Source: Halomonas socia
GTDB lineage: Bacteria; Pseudomonadota; Gammaproteobacteria; Pseudomonadales; Halomonadaceae
NCBI RefSeq assembly: GCF_010977575.1
Contig: NZ_CP048812.1
Coordinates: 1 to 64,000, forward strand
Reading direction: 5' to 3'
DNA: 64,000 bases
In this document: positions 57,384-64,000 of the stretch, in pieces
Layout: each line of letters starts with the position of its first letter
Position numbering within the stretch: the first letter of the stretch is position 1
The notes under the pieces: model-generated
The model's input: only the letters and a program-made list of their open reading frames with translations
What the model was told of the DNA's origin: nothing
The model's database searches: none
Translations under genes and position numbers: made by a program

Positions 57384-58156
57384 ATGATGAATACCCCCAC
57401 GCGCATGATCTGGATCACCTGTAGCAGCCTGGTGGCGTTGTCCGCCGTGGCCGACGATACCACGTCGACGGAGGAACACGATCCTCGGCAACAAGCCGCC
57501 GAAACGGAAGTCTGGGAGCCGGTCCCCCCGTGGTGTCAGCCCCTGAGGGAAGAGCCCCGTCCGATGCCATCGTACTCTTCGATGGCAGTGGCCTGGAGGC
57601 CTGGGAGGCCGAAGAGGGTGGGCCGGCGATGTGGCGTCTCGAGGGCGATGCCATGACGGTGGAGCGCGGTAGCGGCGGCATTCGCACCCGCCAGGATTTC
57701 TGCGACGTGCAGCTCTATCTGGAGTGGCGTGCACCTGCCGAGATCGATGGCATGCAGGGCCAGGATCGCGGCAATAGCGGTGTCTTCCTGCAGGAGCGCT
57801 ACGAGATTCAGGTACTCGACTCCTACGACAACGAGACCTACCCCAACGGCCAGGCCGCATCGGTCTACAAGCAGCATATCCCACTGGTCAACGCGTCACG
57901 CCCGCCGGGTGAGTGGCAGAGTTACGATATCCTCTACACGGCGCCACGCTTCGACGAGTCGGGCGAGCTGGCCTCTCCCGCCTATGTCACGGTACTGCAC
58001 AACGGCGTGCTGGCTCAGCATCACGTCGAGATTCAGGGCACCACCGAGTGGATTGGCGAACCCGATTACGACGAGGCGCATGGCTGTGCGCCGATCTATC
58101 TGCAGGACCATGACGCCGCGGTGAGTTTCCGCAATATCTGGGTCAGGGAGCTTTAG
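57384..58156 (+). pseudogene. DUF1080 (3-keto-disaccharide hydrolase-like) protein, frameshifted
   Basis: The first frame gives an export signal (MIWITCSSLVALSAVA) and WEPVPP, then loses homology. The second frame, from VVSAPEGRAPSDAIVLFDGSGLEAWE, gives a complete DUF1080 domain: WRLEGDAMTVERGSGGIRTRQDFCDVQLYLEWR, GNSGVFLQERYEIQVLDSY, GQAASVYKQ, PPGEWQSYDI, and LQDHDAAVSFRNIWVREL. The switch is at a run of six Cs (57524-57529); seven would restore the frame (WEPVPPVVSAP). The domain is a concanavalin-like fold known to cleave 3-keto-glycosides. The TAG stop is part of the target duplication of the element that follows. Confidence 0.82.
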
Positions 58157-58282
58157 GGAAGCGCTGAACAAATCGGCGAGCGGAGCAAAGCGCAAGAACC
58201 GCAGCCTATGCGGTATAGGTGGGGATTCTGAGCACCGCGTAACGTAGCGATTTGCCCGCGCAGGCATTTGTGCAGTGTTTCC
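58157..58282. mobile_element. 126-bp MITE derived from an IS5-group element
   Basis: Terminal inverted repeats GGAAGCGCTGAACAAATC and (reverse complement of the right end) GGAAACACTGCACAAATG agree at 14 of 18 positions and begin GGAA, as in IS5-type ends. TTAG flanks both sides (58153-58156 and 58283-58286), matching the YTAR 4-bp target duplication of IS5-group transposition. No coding capacity inside; it must have been mobilised in trans. Confidence 0.75.
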
Positions 58283-58302
58283 TTAGCCATACCGGCGCTA
58301 AA

Positions 58303-59229
58303 TCACTCAACGAAAGCTTCGGTGGCGTCACGCTCCCCGTACATGAAGGCGTCCGCCACGTGGCGCAGCGGCGCCACGTCGACCTCGCGCTGGCCGCTTG
58401 CGATCAGCTCGGCAAAACGCGCATAGAGGCCGGCGTACTCGCGCTCCTCCCCCTCCAGCAAGAGCTGGCCGTCGAGGCTCAACCGGCAGCCGCCCTGGGT
58501 CAGGCTGAGGCGCCCGGCCTCGGTCTCGACGTGGATGTCCCAGGTCGGCGGGCCGCTCTGACGGAAGTCGAAGTCGGCCTTGATGGTCGCCCCATCGGGG
58601 TCGGCGAAGCTGAGCGCGGCGGCGATCGGTGTCTGGCAGTTGCTCGGCACCAGCAGCTGCGCCTGACGCAGGAAGAACGCCTGGGGCAGGATCGCGGTGG
58701 CGACCGACAGGGCATTGACGCCGGGGTCGAAGACGCCCATGCCGCCGGGCTGCCAGATCCACGCCTGGCCCGGATGCCAGACCCGCACATCCTCCTTCCA
58801 GACGATCTCGACGCGCTCGATGCGCCGCTCGGCCAGCCACTCGCGGGCCCGGGCAACGCCGGGGGCGAAGCGCGAGTGCCAGGCGGCGAATAGCGTGACG
58901 TCATGCTCGGTGGCGACGTCGATCAGGTCTTCGACCTCGCTGAGGGTGGCGCCGGGCGGCTTTTCGAGCAGCACGTGCTTGCCACGCTGCAGCGCCAGGC
59001 GCGCCTGGGCGTGGCGCAGACGGGTCGGGGTACAGATCGCCACGGCGTCGAGCTCGAGGTGGGCATCGAGCATCGACGCCATATCGGCGTAGCCCGGCAC
59101 CTCGGGCAGGCTGGCATGGGGGTCGGCGCTGGCCAGCAGCCGGTAACCGGGGGTCGCCGCCAGGGCCGGCAGGTGCTGATCGCGGACGATCTTGCCGACG
59201 CCGACCAAGCCGAGGGAAACATCAGACAT
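58303..59229 (-). CDS. L-arabinose 1-dehydrogenase (Gfo/Idh/MocA type)
   Basis: A 308-residue oxidoreductase closely resembling, as I recall it, the Azospirillum L-arabinose 1-dehydrogenase: SLGLVGVGKIVRDQHLPAL (Rossmann), DAVAICTPTRLRHAQARLAL, GKHVLLEKPPGATL (catalytic Lys), TLFAAWHSRFAPGV, VWKEDVRVWHPGQAWIWQPGGMGVFDPGVNALS (Asp and Asn of the active site) and REYAGLYARFAELI. It produces L-arabino-1,4-lactone with NAD(P)+. The ATG at 59229 follows AAAGG; an in-frame start at 59244 is possible. The position near pentonate dehydratase genes supports the oxidative L-arabinose pathway. Confidence 0.88.
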   Translation of the reverse strand: MSDVSLGLVGVGKIVRDQHLPALAATPGYRLLASADPHASLPEVPGYADMASMLDAHLELDAVAICTPTRLRHAQARLALQRGKHVLLEKPPGATLSEVEDLIDVATEHDVTLFAAWHSRFAPGVARAREWLAERRIERVEIVWKEDVRVWHPGQAWIWQPGGMGVFDPGVNALSVATAILPQAFFLRQAQLLVPSNCQTPIAAALSFADPDGATIKADFDFRQSGPPTWDIHVETEAGRLSLTQGGCRLSLDGQLLLEGEEREYAGLYARFAELIASGQREVDVAPLRHVADAFMYGERDATEAFVE

Positions 59230-59275
59230 GAAGGACCTTTTCACGGTAGATAACAGCAGCGGTAATGACAGCTAC

Positions 59276-60130
59276 TCAGGGCAGATCCACGCAGCGGCCC
59301 AGCGAACTGGCGCCGGGCTCCAGGCCCAGCGCATCGGCGGTGCCGGCGAGTACCGCCTGGGCAGCCAGGAACGCCTCGCGCGGGCGCCGCATGCGGATGC
59401 TCTCCATCAGTTGGCGGTGGCGCTCGAGGCTGTCTTCCGGGTCATTAGCGCTCTCGTTGGACATCGATACCAACAGGTGAATCGAGGGGCGCAGGATATG
59501 CGACAGCTGCGCCCAGACGATATTGTGAGTGGCCTTGAAGATCGCTACGTGGAAGGCCACGTCGCACTCGCTGTGCAGGCGCCGCTCCTCGGCGCAGCTA
59601 GCGTTGCGCAGGTTCTGCCCCAGCCCTTCGAAGGCCTCTTCGATGGCGACCAGGTCGCGGGCCTTGGCACGCCGCGCGGCGGTCATCGCCACATAGGGCT
59701 CGACGTCGAGACGGAAGGCCAGTATCTCGCGCTGGATCTCCGGGTTGGGCGCGGCATAGCGGGTCATCCAGTCGGTCACCAGGGGGTCGAGGATGTGCCA
59801 CTCGGCGTACTCGCGCACCTTGGAGCCGTGGCCGGAGATGCGCTCGATGATGCCGGCATCGACCAGCTGTCGCAGGTCGCTGCGCACCGCCGAGCGGTTG
59901 ATGGCAAAGCGCTCACAGAGGTCCAGCTCGCGGGGCACGAACTCGCCCGGCTGGTAGCGACCGGAGAAGATCGCCTCGGCGAGATGATCAGCGATGCTGG
60001 GGCGCGCCGTAGGCTTGGATGCCGCAGGCTTGGAGAGTGGTGACGTCAAAGCGGTGAGATCCTGTTGCGATTCCTCGATATCATACCGTATCCGTGCGCT
60101 CGACTGGCTGGCGCAGCGCTGGCTCGGCAC
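59276..60130 (-). CDS. GntR/FadR-family regulator (FCD domain)
   Basis: Up to 284 residues. HTH region: RPSIADHLAEAIFSGRYQPGEFVPRELDLCERFAINRSAVRSDLRQLVDAGIIERI. FCD domain: ILAFRLDVEPYVAMTAARRA, SECDVAFHVAIFKATHN (Asp, His), and RHRQLMESIRMR with the last His. The frame overlaps the end of the EamA gene; the start is unclear (GTG at 60130, or an internal TTG), because the first 35 residues look non-conserved. It likely regulates the arabinose/arabinonate genes on either side. Confidence 0.83.
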   Translation of the reverse strand: MPSQRCASQSSARIRYDIEESQQDLTALTSPLSKPAASKPTARPSIADHLAEAIFSGRYQPGEFVPRELDLCERFAINRSAVRSDLRQLVDAGIIERISGHGSKVREYAEWHILDPLVTDWMTRYAAPNPEIQREILAFRLDVEPYVAMTAARRAKARDLVAIEEAFEGLGQNLRNASCAEERRLHSECDVAFHVAIFKATHNIVWAQLSHILRPSIHLLVSMSNESANDPEDSLERHRQLMESIRMRRPREAFLAAQAVLAGTADALGLEPGASSLGRCVDLP

Positions 60131-61025
60131 CGGCGCGCAGTCTAAGCTCCAGGCGCCGCTCGTAGAGCCCCTTGGCGGTCAGCGTGCCAAGCACCAGCGC
60201 ACCGCCCACCAGCGCCATGGGCGCCGGCTGCTCCGAAATGATCCACCACGCCAGCAGCGTGCCCACCACCACCTCGAGCAGCAGCAACAGCCCCACCTCG
60301 GCGGCGGGCAGGTAGAGCGGGCCGCGCTGCAGCAGGGTCACCCCACAAGGCACGATGATCAGGCACAGCAAGACCACCACCGCCAGTTGGTTCGTCTCTG
60401 GCAGCGACGGCTCACCGCCGGCCAGCCAGAACAGCCCGGCCACGCTGCCGACGATGATGCCGTTGAAGACCAGCATCGGGCTCATGTCGATACCCGGCCG
60501 GGTGCGGCACAGGGTGAAGTTGATCGCCAGCGTCGTGGCCGCCATCAAGGCAAAGGCATTGCCTACCCAACTGCCAGCCCCGGCGTCATCCAGGGCGATC
60601 ATGGCGATCCCCGCCAGGCACAGCCAGATCGCGATCCAGGTGCGGCGCGGCAGGCGCTCCTTGAGAATGACCCACGACAGTGCCGCGGCAATCAGCGGCG
60701 CGCCGGCGAGGATCATCAGCACGTTGCCGGCCTTGGTGTACTGGTTGCCGAGCACGAAGCCACAGGTGGTAAGGCTGAACAGCAGCGCCACGGCGATACC
60801 GGTCCAGCCGCAGCGGCGGTATACGCCCCAGATGCCGTTGCCATGGCGCATCAGCGCGATCAGGAAGAACCCCAGCGCCGACAGAAAGCCCCGCCACATC
60901 AGAATCTCGGCGTCGGGCAGATTGGCGACCTTGATCAGCAGCGCATCGGGGGCCATGATCAGCGCCCCGCCGGCGGTCAGCAGCAGGCCCTGCTGACGGT
61001 GTGAAAGGGATGCAAACGCCGCCAT
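60081..61025 (-). CDS. EamA/DMT-family transporter
   Basis: A 314-residue protein with ten membrane helices in two five-helix repeats, as in EamA drug/metabolite transporters: LLLTAGGALIMAPDALLIKVANLPDAEILMWRG, YTKAGNVLMILAGAPLIAAALSWVILKERLPRRTWIAI, and the second-repeat GLLLLLEVVVGTLLAWWIISEQPAPMALVGGALVL. The ATG at 61025 lies 1 base after the dehydratase stop (TGACATG), so translation is coupled. It might export or import a pathway acid; direction and substrate are unknown. Confidence 0.87.
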   Translation of the reverse strand: MAAFASLSHRQQGLLLTAGGALIMAPDALLIKVANLPDAEILMWRGFLSALGFFLIALMRHGNGIWGVYRRCGWTGIAVALLFSLTTCGFVLGNQYTKAGNVLMILAGAPLIAAALSWVILKERLPRRTWIAIWLCLAGIAMIALDDAGAGSWVGNAFALMAATTLAINFTLCRTRPGIDMSPMLVFNGIIVGSVAGLFWLAGGEPSLPETNQLAVVVLLCLIIVPCGVTLLQRGPLYLPAAEVGLLLLLEVVVGTLLAWWIISEQPAPMALVGGALVLGTLTAKGLYERRLELRLRAGAEPALRQPVERTDTV

Positions 61026-61026
61026 G

Positions 61027-62829
61027 TCAGTGGTTGTCCCGCGGCGGGCTGAGCCGCGCCACATCGCGGTATTTGGTCGCCGGCGCCAGGGTCATGCCAC
61101 GGTCCAGCGGCTCCACCAGGCTGCGCTGGATCTCCTGCCACGGCGTCTGGTGAGCCGGGTAGCGATAGCCGCCCTGGGCCTCAAGGCGCTCGCGCCGCGC
61201 GGCCAGTTCGGCGTCGTCGACCAGCAGCCGCACCTCGCGCCGGCCCAGGTCGATACGCAGCCGGTCGCCGTCCTCGAGCAGCGCCAGGCCACCGCCGGTG
61301 GCCGCCTCCGGCGCGGCGTTGAGGATCGACGGCGAGCCCGAGGTGCCCGACTGGCGGCCGTCACCGAGGCACGGCAGCGACTCGGTGCCGGCGCGAATCA
61401 GCGCTTCCGGCGGCTGCATGTTGACCACCTCGGCGCCACCGGGGTGACCCACCGGGCCGGCGCCGCGCATGACCAGGATGGTGCGCGCGTCGATGCCCAG
61501 CGTCGGGTCGTCGATGCGCGCGTGGTAGTCCTCGGAGCCGTCGAACACCACCACCTTGCTCTCGAAGGCGTTGGGGTCGTCGGGGTCGCTGAGAAAGCGG
61601 GCGCGAAAATCCGCCGAGATCACGCTGGTCTTCATCAGCGCCGAGTCGAACAGGTTGCCCTTGAGGTTGAGGAAGCCGGCGTGGTCGACCAGCGGCTCGG
61701 CGTAGCGGCAGATCACCGCGGGATCCTGGATCCCGCGCCCCGCCAGGTTGTCCGCCAGGGTGCGCCCATTGACGGTCAGCACGTCGCCGTGCAGCTTGCC
61801 GGCGCCGAGCAGCTCGCTCATCACCGCCGGCACGCCACCGGCACGGTGGAACTCTTCGGAGAGATAGGCGCCTGCCGGCATCACGTTGGCCAGCAGCGGC
61901 ACCTCATGCCCCAGCCGCTGCCAGTCGTCGTTGCTCAGCTCGACGCCAATATGCCGGGCGATGGCGTTGATGTGGATCGGCGCGTTGCTGGAGCCGCCCA
62001 GCGCCGAGCAGGTGACGATGGCGTTGTCGAACGCCTCGCGGGTCAGCACGTCGCTGGGGCGCAGGTCGTCCCAGACCATCTCGACGATGCGCTCGCCGGT
62101 CTGGTAGGCGACCATGGCGCGCTCCTTGTAGGGCGCCGGAATCATCGCCGAGCCGGGCAGGCTCATGCCCAGCGCCTCGGCCAGGGAGTTCATGGTCGAG
62201 GCGGTGCCCATGGTGTTGCAGTGGCCCACCGAGGGCGCCGAGTCGGTGGCCCGGGCGAGGAACTCGGCGTAGTCGATATCACCCGCGGCGAGGCGCTTGC
62301 GCAGCTCCCAGATGATGGTGCCGGAACCGACCCGCTCCGCCCCACGCCAGCCGTTGAGCATCGGTCCGCCGGACAGCACGATGGCGGGGATATTGACCGT
62401 GGCCGCGGCCATCAGGCTGGCCGGGGTGGTCTTGTCGCAGCCGGTGGTCAGTACCACGCCGTCCAGCGGGTAGCCGTGCAGCACCTCGACCAGGCCCAGG
62501 TAGGCCAGGTTGCGATCCAGCGCCGCGGTGGGGCGGCGCACGTTCTCGTGGATGGGGTGCAGCGGGAACTCGAAGGGCACCCCGCCGGCGGCGCGGATAC
62601 CGTCCTTGACGCGCTTGACCAGCTCGATGTGGTGGCGGTTGCACGGCGTGAGGTCGGAGCCCGACTGGCAGATGCCGATGATCGGCTTGCCGCCCACCAG
62701 CTCATCGAGGGTAATGCCCTGGTTGAGGTAGCGCTCGATGCACAGCGCCGTGGTGCCCGGGTGCTCGGGGTTATCGAACCAGTAGCGCGAGCGCAGCTGC
62801 TCCGGCGTGATCCTGTTATTCGTTGCCAT
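61027..62829 (-). CDS. IlvD/Edd-family pentonate dehydratase, copy 2 (arabinose locus)
   Basis: A 600-residue protein identical to the xylose-locus dehydratase (22959-24758) from ITPEQL to the C-terminus; the N-terminus here is MATNNR. The ATG follows GGAGCAGAGACG. The same Fe-S cysteine regions are present ([30 protein letters not shown]). In this neighbourhood L-arabinonate is the expected substrate, and the family resemblance to Rhizobium L-arabinonate dehydratase fits best here. It is followed by the EamA transporter and preceded (73 bp) by a second, different IlvD/Edd gene. Confidence 0.9.
   Translation of the reverse strand: MATNNRITPEQLRSRYWFDNPEHPGTTALCIERYLNQGITLDELVGGKPIIGICQSGSDLTPCNRHHIELVKRVKDGIRAAGGVPFEFPLHPIHENVRRPTAALDRNLAYLGLVEVLHGYPLDGVVLTTGCDKTTPASLMAAATVNIPAIVLSGGPMLNGWRGAERVGSGTIIWELRKRLAAGDIDYAEFLARATDSAPSVGHCNTMGTASTMNSLAEALGMSLPGSAMIPAPYKERAMVAYQTGERIVEMVWDDLRPSDVLTREAFDNAIVTCSALGGSSNAPIHINAIARHIGVELSNDDWQRLGHEVPLLANVMPAGAYLSEEFHRAGGVPAVMSELLGAGKLHGDVLTVNGRTLADNLAGRGIQDPAVICRYAEPLVDHAGFLNLKGNLFDSALMKTSVISADFRARFLSDPDDPNAFESKVVVFDGSEDYHARIDDPTLGIDARTILVMRGAGPVGHPGGAEVVNMQPPEALIRAGTESLPCLGDGRQSGTSGSPSILNAAPEAATGGGLALLEDGDRLRIDLGRREVRLLVDDAELAARRERLEAQGGYRYPAHQTPWQEIQRSLVEPLDRGMTLAPATKYRDVARLSPPRDNH
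61034..62814. repeat. 1.78-kb direct repeat, copy 2
   Basis: Matches 22966-24746 in the same orientation (offset 38068). See copy 1. Recombination between the copies would delete or amplify the intervening 38 kb, including the whole Weimberg locus. Confidence 0.9.
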
Positions 62830-62902
62830 CGTCTCTGCTCCATTCACCGGGTTAACGACGCTGATGCATGGTCAATGCAATTGTCATTAGTGCGAGCTGT
62901 CA

Positions 62903-64000
62903 TTAGTGCGAGTGCCGCGGCACCTCGGCGCCGCGGCAGCCGACCAGAAAATCGAAGTCGCAGCCCTCGTCGGCCTGCAGCACGTGCTCGATGTACAGCT
63001 GGCGATAGCCGCCGTCGCTGGCGATGTGCCGCGAGGCCGCACCGGGATCCTCTGCCGCCAGGCGTGCCGCGAGTTCGGCGTCGTCGATCTCCAGCTGCAA
63101 CCGGCCGGCCGCGCAGTCGAGGCTGATCCAGTCGCCGTTGCGCACCGCCGCCAGGGGGCCGCCAGCGGCGGCTTCCGGTGATACGTGCAGCACCACGGTG
63201 CCGTAGGCAGTGCCGCTCATGCGCGCATCGGAAATCCGCACCATGTCGGTCACCCCTTGCTCGAGCAGCTTGGCCGGCAGCCCCATGTTGCCCACTTCGG
63301 CCATGCCGTGATAGCCCCGCGGCCCGCAGTGCTTCATGACCAGGATGCTGTCGGCGCTGACCTCGAGGTCGGGGTCGTTGATGCGCGCCTTGTAGTCGTC
63401 GAAGTTCTCGAACACCACCGCGCGGCCGCGGTGGGTCATCAGCTCGGGGGTCGCCGCCGAAGGCTTGAGCACCGCGCCCTGCGGGGCCAGGTTGCCGCGC
63501 AGCACGCACATGCTCCCGTCGGTGACCAGCGGCGATGCCAGCGGGCGGATCACTTCGTCATCGTAGAGCGGGGCCTCCTCGACGTTCTCCCATAGGGTCT
63601 TGCCATTGGCAGTCAGGGCGCCCTTGTGGGGCAACCGGTCGGCCTCGCCGAGGCGCTTGAGCACCGCCGGCAGGCCGCCGGCGTAGTAGAACTCTTCCAT
63701 CAGGAAGCGCCCCGAGGGTTGCAGGTCGACGATGGTCGGCGTGCCGCGGCCGATGCGCGTCCAGTCGTCCAGCGCCAGGTCGACGCCGATGCGTCCGGCG
63801 ATCGCCTTCAAGTGGATCACTGCGTTGGTCGAGCCACCGATGGCGGCGTTGGTGCGAATGGCGTTCTCGAATGCTTCGCGGGTCAGGATCTTCGACAGCG
63901 TGAGCCCTTCGTCGACCATCTCGACGATGCGGTTGCCGGACAGGTGCGCCAGCACGTAGCGCCGCGAGTCCACCGCGGGGATCGCCGCATTGTGCGGCAG
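62903..64000 (-). CDS. Second IlvD/Edd-family dehydratase (5' end outside window)
   Basis: The frame is open to the window edge. The visible 365 residues are the C-terminal two-thirds of an IlvD/Edd dehydratase: AIPAVDSRRYVLAHLSGNRIVEMV, FENAIRTNAAIGGSTNAVIHLKAIAGR, MEEFYYAGGLPAVLKRL, VLRGNLAPQGAVLKPSAATPELMTHRGRAVVFE, and the tail DFDFLVGCRGAEVPRHSH. It is not the same subgroup as its neighbour (different tail, no TPWQEIQR), and resembles another branch of sugar-acid dehydratases. It probably handles a second aldonate in the arabinose locus. The N-terminal cluster cysteines are outside the window. Confidence 0.88.
   Translation of the reverse strand: MPHNAAIPAVDSRRYVLAHLSGNRIVEMVDEGLTLSKILTREAFENAIRTNAAIGGSTNAVIHLKAIAGRIGVDLALDDWTRIGRGTPTIVDLQPSGRFLMEEFYYAGGLPAVLKRLGEADRLPHKGALTANGKTLWENVEEAPLYDDEVIRPLASPLVTDGSMCVLRGNLAPQGAVLKPSAATPELMTHRGRAVVFENFDDYKARINDPDLEVSADSILVMKHCGPRGYHGMAEVGNMGLPAKLLEQGVTDMVRISDARMSGTAYGTVVLHVSPEAAAGGPLAAVRNGDWISLDCAAGRLQLEIDDAELAARLAAEDPGAASRHIASDGGYRQLYIEHVLQADEGCDFDFLVGCRGAEVPRHSH

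Overview
The window is about 64 kb of high-GC DNA with dense, operon-packed genes and gammaproteobacterial protein families. A Halomonas-like halophile is the most likely source: sbcC, tripartite tricarboxylate (Tct) transport, LamB-type porin, many periplasmic sugar systems, and acidic secreted proteins. This assignment is an inference; no rRNA or other marker gene is present.

Layout. 0-8 kb: end of sbcC, an alpha/beta hydrolase, an SDR, an ArsP-type permease with a divergent LysR gene, and an MFS exporter with a divergent LysR gene. 8.1-10.35 kb: a visibly AT-richer island that reads as an integron cassette array without a visible integrase. It holds three genes in one orientation, two clear attC sites and a third likely one; one cassette encodes a coiled-coil TIR-domain protein, a probable defence effector. 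10.5-16.7 kb: diguanylate cyclase, small housekeeping-type genes, a RhuM-Fic pair separated by 70-bp tandem palindromic repeats, and an ArgE-type deacetylase. 16.7-21.8 kb: D(-)-tartrate dehydratase-type enzyme with TctB, TctA, a frameshifted TctC and a GntR regulator.

22-42 kb: a complete xylo-oligosaccharide to 2-oxoglutarate locus. LamB porin, ABC importer, MFS symporter, GH43 and GH3 glycosidases and an aldose epimerase feed an oxidative (Weimberg) pathway: SDR xylose dehydrogenase, SMP-30 lactonase, IlvD/Edd pentonate dehydratase, FAH-type 2-keto-3-deoxypentonate dehydratase and 2-oxoglutarate semialdehyde dehydrogenase, with a ROK (XylR-like) regulator. 42-50 kb: a second sugar locus with an RbsABC-type importer, a TIM-barrel isomerase, a Gfo/Idh/MocA oxidoreductase, a paralogous SDR and a ROK regulator broken in a C8 tract.

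50.5-58.3 kb: what appears to be an exported 3-keto-glycoside pathway: a GMC flavoprotein with a 3Fe-4S cysteine motif, its Tat-type small subunit, two exported TIM-barrel proteins, a DUF1080 protein and an outer-membrane porin. The GMC gene is split at codon 6 by a 1349-bp ISL3-type element flanked by an 8-bp target duplication, and the DUF1080 gene is frameshifted, so the pathway looks recently inactivated. An IS5-type MITE follows it. 58.3-64 kb: an L-arabinose oxidative locus (L-arabinose 1-dehydrogenase, GntR regulator, EamA transporter, and two IlvD/Edd dehydratases).

The pentonate dehydratase of the xylose locus and that of the arabinose locus are an essentially identical 1.78-kb direct repeat 38 kb apart. 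Three genes (tctC, the second ROK gene, the DUF1080 gene) each look one C short, so either genuine recent decay or base-calling errors in C runs must be considered.
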